From positions 34,147-98,146 of the forward strand of contig JAHHHQ010000054.1 of assembly GCA_019359285.1 (NCBI GenBank): a DNA stretch of 64,000 nt. The letters run 5' to 3'. A model generated the notes under the pieces. The model worked only from the letters and a program-made list of their open reading frames with translations, was not told where the DNA came from and made no database searches. Below are positions 52,869 through 60,764 of this stretch, piece by piece (within the stretch, counting starts at the first letter, position 1; every line of letters begins with the position of its first letter). The DNA comes from Nodosilinea sp. WJT8-NPBG4 (GTDB taxonomy: Bacteria; Cyanobacteriota; Cyanobacteriia; Phormidesmidales; Phormidesmidaceae). The position numbers and the translations under genes were made by a program.

Positions 52869-54152
52869 TCACTTTTGTGCCGGCTGTAGCGCCAGCACCA
52901 CATCGCTCTCCAAAGGCCACCTCTGGGGTACCACTAGAGCATAGAACAACGCCTCGTAGCGATCGATCGCCCGTTTGGCCGAATAATGCTCCAGAGCATA
53001 CTGTCGCCCGCGACGAGCTAGCAGCTCTGCCGTTTCGGGCTGATGGTACAGCGTGAGAATGCCCTTGGCTAGGGCCGTAGGGTTTTCGGGTTCAACCACC
53101 AGGCCGCCACCGCTGGCCAGCACCGCCTGGGCCGCCGTGCCGTGGGCCGGTACAGAAGCCAAAATCGGTCGTCCACTGGCCAGCAACACCTGGGTTTTGG
53201 AGGGCATATTGAAGCCCACTACGCCGTGCTTCTGCAAGATTAGCCCCACATCGGCCGCCGCCAGCAAATCGGGCAGTTCGGCACGGGGTACAAAGGGCAA
53301 CAGCGACACGTTCGTTAGCCCCAGCTGCTGGCAAAAGCGATCTAATGCCTCTAGCTGCTTGCCTTCACCTACAATCACCATTTGAATGTCTGGGTAAGCT
53401 CTCAACGCCTGGGCCGCTCGAATCGCCGTTCGAATGCCTTGGGTCTCAGCGATGTTGCCGGTATAGAGCACCACAAACTTGTCTTGCAGCCCGTGGCGGC
53501 GGCGAAACTCACTGCTGGCCTGGGGCCGAGGGGCAATAAAATCGACATCTACCCAGTTAGAAACGGCCACCATTTTGGCGTCGGGCACCCCCTTAGCCAA
53601 CAGATTGTCGCGAAAACCTTGGGCAATGACGGTGATGCGAGTAGCATTTTGGTAGGCAAACTTTTCTAGCACCTCGAACAGGCGAATTGCCCAGGAATTA
53701 GTCAGCAACCCGGTCTGGACGGCGGCTTCTGGCAAAATGTCTTGGAGGTTCAGCACACTGGGGCACTGAAACAGCAGCTTGAGGGCGGCCACCGGCAGGC
53801 AAGCCGGCAAAGAAGGGCTGGCGTTGAGAATGATGTCGGGTCGCCAGCCTCGCAGGGCTGGCCAGAGGCTGAGGGCAATAAAGCTCGATTCCAGCAGTAG
53901 CCGCCCCAATAGCCCTCGTCTGGCATTGGCTAACACAAAGCAGCGCTGAATAATGACGCCATTGCGCTCTTCGGTGGCATAAAGCCGCCCGCGATATTGA
54001 GGATAAATACTGCGCTCGGGGTAGTTGGGCATGGCGGTTACCACCCGCACCTGATGCCCTCTAGCAACCAGCCCCTCTGCCAACTCAGTCATCAAGGGCG
54101 CAATGCCGATGGGCTCAGGATAGTAATTATAGGAATAAATTAGAATTCGCAT
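52869..54152 (-). CDS. Glycosyltransferase, WcaI-like (GT4)
   Basis: 427 residues from ATG 54152 (MRILIYSYNYYPEPIGIAPL); a frame extension of 47 codons upstream has no domain similarity. MTELAEGLVARGHQVRVVTAMPNYPE and the following RGRLYATEERNGVIIQR match the colanic-acid transferase WcaI. The donor domain has VLYTGNIAETQGIRTAI, but the usual E-x7-E is replaced by HGVVGFNMPSKTQVLLASGRP. It lies 3.7 kb from the end of the sugar island on the opposite strand, so it may belong to the same surface-glycan machinery but is regulated separately. Confidence 0.88.
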   Translation of the reverse strand: MRILIYSYNYYPEPIGIAPLMTELAEGLVARGHQVRVVTAMPNYPERSIYPQYRGRLYATEERNGVIIQRCFVLANARRGLLGRLLLESSFIALSLWPALRGWRPDIILNASPSLPACLPVAALKLLFQCPSVLNLQDILPEAAVQTGLLTNSWAIRLFEVLEKFAYQNATRITVIAQGFRDNLLAKGVPDAKMVAVSNWVDVDFIAPRPQASSEFRRRHGLQDKFVVLYTGNIAETQGIRTAIRAAQALRAYPDIQMVIVGEGKQLEALDRFCQQLGLTNVSLLPFVPRAELPDLLAAADVGLILQKHGVVGFNMPSKTQVLLASGRPILASVPAHGTAAQAVLASGGGLVVEPENPTALAKGILTLYHQPETAELLARRGRQYALEHYSAKRAIDRYEALFYALVVPQRWPLESDVVLALQPAQK

Positions 54153-54564
54153 CGACAACGCCTGCTCCAGAAAACCACGTACACAACAGCTGTGTTGGGG
54201 CAAAAGACGACTAGGGTGAGTCTGAGTGAAAGCTAGTTTGCGCCCTAACCTGGGGCGGCCTGCTTCTACTAGACTGAGGGCAAGCGTCGTCATCCGGAAG
54301 CATTAAGGCTTTGTTCATCAAAGATTGATGCATCGCCCAATTTCGCCCCATGGAAACTTTGACCTGCAAGTCTAGCCTCACACTGGTCAACGATGGCCAG
54401 AATCGCTGACCAATCGCCAATTTGGGTGCCTAGTTATCAATAGGTTCAGCATACCCAGAGGAGAGTGGCGGGTTAATGAGTAAATTCACAGAAAAGATGG
54501 CTCTTCGGGTGACAAGCCAAGCCAGATTAAGCATTTTGCAACTATTGTTCTGCTAGGTTCTCCG
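54153..54564. other. Gene-free spacer, divergent
   Basis: 412 bp between the WcaI-like gene (minus) and the CIA30 gene (plus), which diverge. Promoters for both must lie here. I see no credible gene, long hairpin or clear -10/-35 pair. Confidence 0.4.
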
Positions 54565-55629
54565 ATGGTTTGGAACCCCCTCAGGCTATTAAAAACCCTA
54601 ATTCACTTTGAGGTCGCTGGGCCTTTGAGTAGAGGACTGCGCAACTTACCCGGCATGACGAACTCAGGTACCGCGATGACACAGGCTTTAGACGCCAACA
54701 GTTTAGTTCCAGCACCGGCGAAACAGGTGCTGTGGCTGCCGGGAGCAGCGGTAGGAGACGCTGAGGCTCTGGCTAAATCCGTAGCATCCTTAGGCTACTC
54801 GGTTACTACCGAGTCGAACTCCCCACTGGTGAACACACCCTTGGTAGTTTGGCCAGGGCCGGAGGCTGGTCCCATGCTCGAAGAGTTAGGGCAACGGGCT
54901 ACCTACCAGGAAGCTACTCTGATCGATTTTCGCCAGCCTGACCCGGCGATCGCAGCTCTATGGGGCAGTTTAGACGACGGTGTGATGGGTGGTGTCAGCG
55001 CTAGCCAAGTGCAGTGGCGGGAGGGGCTGCGGTTTGTGGGAGAAGTGTCTACGGCCAATAGCGGCGGGTTTGCCTCGATACGCACCCGCAACCTTGAGCC
55101 GCCGCTGAATCTTGGGCAGTGGCAAGGGACGGTGCTCTCTGCCCAAGGCGACGGCCAGCGCTATAAGTGGATTTTGCGCGACAGCCCAGGCTGGGATAGC
55201 CTGGCCTACTGCCGCTCTTTCGATACTGAGGCAGACCAACTTAGCACGGTGAGAACGCCGTTTCTGGAGATGGTTGCCACTCGTCGCGCCCGCACGGTGC
55301 CGGAGGCTAGCCCCCTTAACCCAGCTCAGCTGTATTCTATGCAATTGATGCTGAGCAAGTTTGAGTACGACGGTGAATTAAACCCAGCGTTTCAAGCCAG
55401 TTCTTTTGGGCTAACAGTGCAGAGTCTTGGGGTCTATCGGCAAGGACCCAAGCCGGTAATCGTGCTGCCAGGAGAACATGCTGCTGAATTCGCCCAACTG
55501 CTAGCAGCGGAAGGGTTGGCGGGAGTTATTCGCCAGGGAGAGAGCTTTGCGGTAATTGGCGCCAACGACAAACTGCCGTCAGAGGTTGAGCCAGCAGTGA
55601 TAAGGGCGATTTTTGAGGTTTTTGGTTAA
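54565..55629 (+). CDS. CIA30 family protein
   Basis: 354 residues. The central domain (~115-285; DDGVMGGVSASQVQW, FVGEVSTANSGGFASIRTRN, LSAQGDGQRYKWILRDSPGW) is the complex I intermediate-associated protein 30 domain. The flanks, ~55-105 (VLWLPGAAVGDAEALAKSV) and the last 55 residues (PVIVLPGEHAAEFAQLLA), look like two halves of a small Rossmann-type fold broken by the CIA30 insertion. In cyanobacteria this domain is usually paired with an NAD(P)-binding domain. Here the glycine-rich nucleotide motif is not intact. Possible role in NDH-1 or thylakoid assembly is inferred from the name of the domain only. Confidence 0.85.
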   Translation: MVWNPLRLLKTLIHFEVAGPLSRGLRNLPGMTNSGTAMTQALDANSLVPAPAKQVLWLPGAAVGDAEALAKSVASLGYSVTTESNSPLVNTPLVVWPGPEAGPMLEELGQRATYQEATLIDFRQPDPAIAALWGSLDDGVMGGVSASQVQWREGLRFVGEVSTANSGGFASIRTRNLEPPLNLGQWQGTVLSAQGDGQRYKWILRDSPGWDSLAYCRSFDTEADQLSTVRTPFLEMVATRRARTVPEASPLNPAQLYSMQLMLSKFEYDGELNPAFQASSFGLTVQSLGVYRQGPKPVIVLPGEHAAEFAQLLAAEGLAGVIRQGESFAVIGANDKLPSEVEPAVIRAIFEVFG

Positions 55630-55637
55630 AAAACCAA

Positions 55638-55679
55638 GAGCCTGTGGCTTAACAGAGACTTCCGTTAAGCCACAGGCTC
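55638..55679. terminator. Bidirectional intrinsic terminator
   Basis: A perfect 16-bp stem, GAGCCTGTGGCTTAAC (55638-55653) and GTTAAGCCACAGGCTC (55664-55679), has a 10-nt loop. Read on plus it is followed by CTAAACTTTT. Read on minus it is followed by TTGGTTTTTTAACC. It sits 9 nt after the CIA30 stop and 32 nt after the end of the convergent DUF3318 gene, so it should end both transcripts, more strongly the minus one. Confidence 0.88.
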
Positions 55680-55710
55680 CTAAACTTTTAGAAAGGGTTG
55701 TGTAAAGGGG

Positions 55711-56364
55711 TTAGTAGGCCGATCGCATGTCGCCACGTTCAGCACGGGCACTCTCTTTAGCTTTAGCAGCGCTCTTTTTGAGAGCTTCGAGACGCTTGAT
55801 GTAGCGATCGCGCTGACGCTTCTTGGGGGTTTGCTCAATCAAGGTCTTAAGAGCGCTACCCAGGCTCTTATAGGCGTTGGGCATGGTGTAGCCAAAGCGA
55901 GTGGCAATGGCGATCGCCCGCTCGTCAGCGGTAATGCTTTCTTGCAGAGTCTTTTGGTTGTTGTTGCGCTTATAGAGCCGCCAGCTAGAGAACCCGCAAA
56001 GCCCCAGGGCCATCATGAGCAGCAGCCCGTCTTGCACCCACAGCTCACCCACAGCGCCACCAAGACCAATGGCCAGAGCTGCCATTTCCCAACCGTCGCG
56101 GGGAATGGTGTCGTTTTGGATGCGGCCGACCTCGTGCCAGAACAGCAGGTTGCGCTGGTCTAGAGCCAGCTGCTCCCACTTGATCAGATCGACTTGAATT
56201 TCGACCTGGTCTTTGCCCAACTCTTCGCAGGTGATCAGCGGTGGGGTGACATCAATCGCTGACTCCACCGTCACCCAGCTCTGAAGCTCTGGAGGCAGCA
56301 GGCTTCTCAGACGGCGAAGCTCACCCATATCGGCGCGGGCAGTGGCGGTGGCGTACGAGGTCAT
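55711..56364 (-). CDS. DUF3318 family membrane protein
   Basis: 217 residues. MGELRRLRSLLPPELQSWV, KDQVEIQVDLIKWEQLALDQRNLLFWHEVGRIQ (positions ~52-84) and IPRDGWEMAALAIGLGG are typical of DUF3318, a cyanobacterial family. The stretch QRNLLFWHEVGRI resembles a degenerate HExxH-like metal site (H-E-V-G-R), not proven catalytic. Two hydrophobic segments (~92-108 and ~112-128) place it in a membrane. The C-terminal 60 residues are Lys/Arg/Ala-rich and helical. Function unknown. Confidence 0.84.
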   Translation of the reverse strand: MTSYATATARADMGELRRLRSLLPPELQSWVTVESAIDVTPPLITCEELGKDQVEIQVDLIKWEQLALDQRNLLFWHEVGRIQNDTIPRDGWEMAALAIGLGGAVGELWVQDGLLLMMALGLCGFSSWRLYKRNNNQKTLQESITADERAIAIATRFGYTMPNAYKSLGSALKTLIEQTPKKRQRDRYIKRLEALKKSAAKAKESARAERGDMRSAY

Positions 56365-56675
56365 GGAAATTACGGGGGTGACAACAAAACAAATTTATTC
56401 ATAGATCCTACCTTAAACCGTTTTAGTCAAGGGGCGGATATCCATGTTCGGGTCTGGGGGTGCGCGCAGGGGTGCATTAGGCTTGGCTAGCAACGGTCAA
56501 AAGAGACTAAAACAATCAAATTTCGGCGTTAGCCGAACCCAAATCCCGAGCTGCCACTGTTCCTTAAATCTATTGAGACTGAGGCAGTTTTCACAGCTTA
56601 GGCTTTTGGGGTTTAGACGAACCATAGTAGTACCAGAACGTCCTGGTCAAGAGGTCAAACTGGCAGGGGAGCGCG
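56365..56675. other. Spacer with weak terminator
   Basis: 311 bp between two minus-strand genes, holding the DUF3318 promoter. The hairpin TTCGGC (56522-56527) / GCCGAA (56532-56537), loop gtta, read on minus is followed by ATTTGATTGTTTT and may terminate the dihydrouridine synthase transcript 139 nt past its stop. I see no gene. Confidence 0.4.
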
Positions 56676-57710
56676 CTACAGGCGATCGCTATCAGTCGCA
56701 TCTTCTAGCGCAGCGATCGCCTTATCCAACAGGTCATAGCCAGCCTCCACCGCATCAATTTGGCAGAGCTGCTGGCGGAGGGGAGCGGCACCTTCAAAGC
56801 CTTTGACATACCAGGCCATATGCTTGCGGGCCTGGTGAATGCCCTTTTGACCTTTGTACTGCCACAACAGTCCTAGATGCTCGCGGGCGCAGCGCAGCCG
56901 CTCCACTGACGTAGGCTCTAAAGGGACGATGCCGGTCTTTAAAAACCCGTCAATTTCGCCTACCAAAAACGGGTAGCCCAGAGTTCCCCGTGAGCACATC
57001 ACCCCGTCGGCCCCGGTTTCTTGCAGACAGCGCACCGCTGACTCGACTGAAACAATGTCGCCATTGGCAATCACCGGAATCGAGAGAGACGCCTTGACTC
57101 GGGCAATCCAATCCCAGCGGGCGGGACCATGATAGCCCTGGCTGCGGGTGCGACCGTGGAGGGTGAGCATTTGAGCCCCTGCCGCCTCCATGCGATGGGC
57201 AAACTCGACCGCATTGATGTGGTCATCATCCCAGCCAAGGCGAGTTTTGACGGTGACAGGCACAGGCACCGCCTCAGCCACAGTGCGCACGATCGCTTCA
57301 GCTATCTCAGGCTGGCGCAGCAGCGACGACCCGCCGCCCTTCTTGGTGATTTTATTCACCGGGCAGCCCATGTTGATATCGATGGTTTTAGCCCCCTCGG
57401 CGACGGCCTTGCTGGCGGCGGCGGCCATAAAGTCGGGGCGACAGTCAAACAGCTGAATCGATATGGGCTGCTCACGCTCGCCAATATCCATAATTTTCTC
57501 AAGCTGCTGGGCATGGCAAACCCCAGTGGCCTGCACCATCTCGGTGTAGAGCATCGACACGGGCGCATAGCGCCGCACCAATTGGCGAAAGGCGCGATCG
57601 GTCACGCCTGAGAGGGGAGCCTGGAGCACCCGGCTTTGGATAGTTACCGAGCCGATAACCAGGGGCGATCGCAGCCGCTGGAGGAGCGTGGAGGAGAGAA
57701 CCATAGCCAT
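56676..57710 (-). CDS. tRNA-dihydrouridine synthase (DusB/NifR3-type)
   Basis: 344 residues, FMN TIM barrel. LQAPLSGVTDRAFRQLVRRY opens the barrel. The catalytic Cys116 lies in DINMGCPVNKI, and the FMN site in TVKTRLGWDD and LTLHGRTRSQGY. NGDIVSVESAVRCL and DGVMCSRGTLGYPF complete the signature. It reduces specific uridines in tRNA with NADPH. A second start (MVLSS, 57704) is two codons in. It lies 12 nt after the cyclase gene and is probably co-transcribed with it. Confidence 0.93.
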   Translation of the reverse strand: MAMVLSSTLLQRLRSPLVIGSVTIQSRVLQAPLSGVTDRAFRQLVRRYAPVSMLYTEMVQATGVCHAQQLEKIMDIGEREQPISIQLFDCRPDFMAAAASKAVAEGAKTIDINMGCPVNKITKKGGGSSLLRQPEIAEAIVRTVAEAVPVPVTVKTRLGWDDDHINAVEFAHRMEAAGAQMLTLHGRTRSQGYHGPARWDWIARVKASLSIPVIANGDIVSVESAVRCLQETGADGVMCSRGTLGYPFLVGEIDGFLKTGIVPLEPTSVERLRCAREHLGLLWQYKGQKGIHQARKHMAWYVKGFEGAAPLRQQLCQIDAVEAGYDLLDKAIAALEDATDSDRL

Positions 57711-57722
57711 GCTAATACCCGA

Positions 57723-59276
57723 CTAGAGCTTGCCCACCAGCCAGTAGGTGAGCATTTGACCGCGGCCCTTAACCGCCACGTAGCCGCGCTGCTCAAACTG
57801 AAACTGGTCCTTCAGCCTTTCATATAAGTCGGGGGTGACTTGAATGCGCTGAGCTTCTCCAGTGGCTTCCATGCGGCTGGCAATGTTGACGGTGTCACCC
57901 CACAGGTCGTAGGCAAATTTGCGTCGCCCAATCACCCCGGCCACCACCGAACCGGTGTTGATGCCTACCCGAATTTGAAAGGTCTTGCCGTCGGGGCGGG
58001 GAAACTGCTTGATCGCATCGCAGATGTCGAGAGCAAACTGGGCGATCCCAGCGGCGTGGTCGTCGTTGGCAGAGGGCAACCCCCCAGCCACCATATAGGC
58101 ATCGCCGATGGTTTTAATTTTTTCTAGCCGGTGAAACTCGGCCAGCTGATCAAACATCGAAAACACTTCGTTGAGCAGCTTGACCAGCTCGCGCGGCGTC
58201 ATCTCGCTAGAGGCGGCGGTAAAGTCAACTAGATCGGCGAATAGCACGCTGACCTGGTCGAGGCTCTCGGCGATGGTGCGCGCCCCGCCTTTGAGGCGCT
58301 GAGCAATGCGATAGGGCAGAATATTCACCAGCAGGCGATCGGCCTGCTGCCGCTGCTGGCGCAGCTCAGTCTCCATCTTGCGGCGTTCGCTGATGTCGTG
58401 GACAATGCCCTCGTAGTGCAGGAAGGTGCCCGCTTTATCCCACACCTTCCAAATGTCTTCGCTCACCCAAAAGGTCGTGCCGTCTTTGCGAAACACCTCT
58501 GACTCGGCGTCGGTAATTTTGTCAAAGCGATCGAGGTATACCGCCAGTTCATCGCGGCGCTTGGGCTGGAGGTAGATCTGGCGGCTGATGTCTTCGACGG
58601 TGGCCACCATCTCCGGGGCCGACTCATAGCCATAGAGGCGAGCCATAGAGGGGTTGACGCTGAGCAGCTGCCCTGTAGCCGAGGCCTTGAAAATACCCAC
58701 CGTCGCATTTTCAAAAATGCTGCGGTAGTTTATCTCGGCCGCAATCAGTGCCTGCTCCATCTGGGTGCGCTCCTGCACCTCTTGAATGAGGAGCGTATTT
58801 TGCTGGCTGAGCTGCTGCCGCTGCTGAGCCAACCGCAGCTGGTTTTGCACCCGCACTAGCACTTCCTGCACCGCAAAGGGCTTTGTGATGTAGTCAGTAG
58901 CTCCAACCTGAAACGCTTTGACCTTATCTACCGAGTCTATTAAAGAACTCAAGACAATCACCGGGATCTCGGCGGTGAGGGGGTTGTGCTTGAGCTGCTG
59001 ACACAGGGAGTAGCCATCCATGTCGGGCAGCAGAATATCGAGCAGCACCAGCCCTGGGCGTCCTGCCAAAATCAGCGCGATCGCCTGCTCACCACTCTCA
59101 GCCACCTGAATTCGGTACCCCTGCTGGCTCAAAAGCCGCTGCAGCAGGCACGATGTCTCAGCATCGTCATCGACGATGACTAAATCAATGGCGATGGGGG
59201 CATCATCCACAGCACGGGGGCAGGGCAGACTAGGGGATTGGTCTAAGCATACGGGTATTGAGCCGAAACGATGCAC
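57723..59276 (-). CDS. REC-PAS-class III adenylate cyclase
   Basis: 517 residues, cytoplasmic. The REC receiver (30-150) has acidic Asp36-38, phosphoacceptor Asp80 (LVLLDILLPDMDG) and Lys132 (ITKPFA). A helical linker and PAS domain (~185-300) follow. The class III cyclase (~340-505) has metal-binding Asp348 (FADLVDF) and Asp392 (IGDAY). Purine-specifying Lys388 (KIKTIG) and Asp457 (YDLWGD), and catalytic Asn464 and Arg468, are present. The Lys/Asp pair predicts cAMP, not cGMP. It is complete and all catalytic residues are present. It integrates a phosphorelay with a PAS-sensed signal. No cognate histidine kinase is in the window. Confidence 0.93.
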   Translation of the reverse strand: MHRFGSIPVCLDQSPSLPCPRAVDDAPIAIDLVIVDDDAETSCLLQRLLSQQGYRIQVAESGEQAIALILAGRPGLVLLDILLPDMDGYSLCQQLKHNPLTAEIPVIVLSSLIDSVDKVKAFQVGATDYITKPFAVQEVLVRVQNQLRLAQQRQQLSQQNTLLIQEVQERTQMEQALIAAEINYRSIFENATVGIFKASATGQLLSVNPSMARLYGYESAPEMVATVEDISRQIYLQPKRRDELAVYLDRFDKITDAESEVFRKDGTTFWVSEDIWKVWDKAGTFLHYEGIVHDISERRKMETELRQQRQQADRLLVNILPYRIAQRLKGGARTIAESLDQVSVLFADLVDFTAASSEMTPRELVKLLNEVFSMFDQLAEFHRLEKIKTIGDAYMVAGGLPSANDDHAAGIAQFALDICDAIKQFPRPDGKTFQIRVGINTGSVVAGVIGRRKFAYDLWGDTVNIASRMEATGEAQRIQVTPDLYERLKDQFQFEQRGYVAVKGRGQMLTYWLVGKL

Positions 59277-59352
59277 CGGATCTACACCCTGGGCTCTAGG
59301 GTAACGCCATCATGCTAGAGGGTGTGCTCAAAGGAGTGTAATCAAAGGCTGG

Positions 59353-60441
59353 CTAACGCACCTTCAGTGCGCCACTGCGGTTGCGGTAGCCCGTCACCAA
59401 CCCCTGCCGAAAAGTGACTTCGCCGTCGTCAAAGTGAAACACCTCTTCGCAGCTGTTGTCGTTGCGGCTGATGGCCACCGGAGTTTGCCCCTCAGCCCGC
59501 AGCACTTCGGTCCGACTGGAGCCCATCGTCCAAAACTCGGAGGCAGTTTGGCCAGGCAGCAGGGCTGGGGGCTGCGCCGACACCTTGAGATTCTGGTCAG
59601 AGTTGAGGTAGCCGATTACCTGACCGTTTTCGAACAGCACCGAGCTTTTGCCGTAGTACAGGGTTGTAAACCCGTTCGAGGTGTATTGCTCCTGGCGAGT
59701 GGGTGTGCCCTGGAGCTTTAATACGTCGTTTTCGGTAGCGCCTAGAGTCCAGCTATCTTGGGGAGCGCTGACCGAAACCACCACATCGCCGTCGGCCAAA
59801 ACCTGGAGGTTGCCGTCGGGGTTGTCGTACTGCTTCACATAGCCGTTGTGCAGCTCAACGATGCTGTTGCCGTAGCGCAGGGTTTGCTGACAAGCACCCT
59901 GGTACTGCATGGTTTGGGAGGGCGCTCCCTGAATTGTCGTTACCAGATCGCGATCGGAGCCTAGGGTCCAGTAGGTCTTTTGGGCGGGGGCGCGGCTGGC
60001 CCGGTTGCCCACATTGCTTTGGGCATACTGCAAGTTACGCTCGTACTCGACAACCTTTTGTTTGGCCAGAGCCGCGTTAGTGTTGCCATTGGGCACCGCT
60101 CGCATATAGGCGATCGCCCGCTGCCAGAGAATGACCACCTCAGCCCACTCTTCGCTAAACTCTGCGCTTTGGGTGAGTTCAGCCGCTTTCATAGCCTGCT
60201 CAGACCCCTGGCGAAACGCATCGTTGTTGACGGACACAGCGGCGCGAGCAGGCAGCCATGACCAGGTGCGATCTTGGGGATTAAGAAATATGAAACCAGC
60301 GGCGACTCCAAGGCCTACCGATAGCCCGACCGCACTCCAGGTCAGCCGTTCTCGCAGAGTTTGCCCTGGTCGCTTGAGTACAAAACTGTACAGGGTTTGA
60401 GGATTTTGCCCGTCTAGCTCAGGATGGCTACGTTTAGTCAT
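59353..60441 (-). CDS. Membrane-anchored protein with three 73-residue repeats
   Basis: 362 residues from ATG 60441 (MTKRSHPELD); the frame is open 18 codons further. A cytoplasmic N-terminus, one membrane helix (~34-52) and a helical stretch (~75-150, possibly TPR-like) are followed by three tandem repeats. They begin at Trp158, Trp231 and Trp304, exactly 73 residues apart. Each opens W-T-(L/M)-G and has a Gln-Gly-x-P or Glu-Gly-Q-x-P core. An aromatic-Gly (YG) pair and a terminal N-L-(Q/K)-V or A-L-K-V follow. I do not know the repeat's function. It lies beside the cyclase gene on the same strand, 77 nt away. Confidence 0.76.
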   Translation of the reverse strand: MTKRSHPELDGQNPQTLYSFVLKRPGQTLRERLTWSAVGLSVGLGVAAGFIFLNPQDRTWSWLPARAAVSVNNDAFRQGSEQAMKAAELTQSAEFSEEWAEVVILWQRAIAYMRAVPNGNTNAALAKQKVVEYERNLQYAQSNVGNRASRAPAQKTYWTLGSDRDLVTTIQGAPSQTMQYQGACQQTLRYGNSIVELHNGYVKQYDNPDGNLQVLADGDVVVSVSAPQDSWTLGATENDVLKLQGTPTRQEQYTSNGFTTLYYGKSSVLFENGQVIGYLNSDQNLKVSAQPPALLPGQTASEFWTMGSSRTEVLRAEGQTPVAISRNDNSCEEVFHFDDGEVTFRQGLVTGYRNRSGALKVR

Positions 60442-60764
60442 AGGGATTAAGGAGGAGTGAACAACCCCAGTACTAGTCTGTGGGCCAAAGGCCACAGCAG
60501 AGCTCGTCTGGAGCTTCCGTTAAGGATCAAAACCTAAGGAGATATGCAGACAACAGGAGAGGATAAAGCCCCAGGATAACGCCGGAGAGGGCAGAATTAG
60601 TATGGGTACATTTAGCCAAATGTGAGGAACCTTTAGCCCTCGCCCAAGCTATCTTACAAAACTAGACTATGTTTTTAGGCTTTCTTTAGTTTACGGAAGC
60701 TTCTTTAAATTGCCCGTCTGAGCCTAACTCCCACCACCTCCACCTCACTATTTCTGGATACCCC
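60442..60764. other. Divergent spacer before recJ with two micro-frames
   Basis: 323 bp. AAGGAG at 60536-60541 stands ahead of ATG 60544, which starts an 11-codon frame ending at 60579. ATG 60602 opens a 7-codon frame ending at 60625 that covers a small hairpin, ACATTT-AGCC-AAATGT (60608-60623). Either could be a leader peptide of recJ; neither is long enough to judge. No other gene seen. Confidence 0.35.

Noticed and set aside
54211..54420. 69-codon minus frame upstream of the WcaI-like gene
   Set aside because: No family pattern and it would overlap the likely promoter region.
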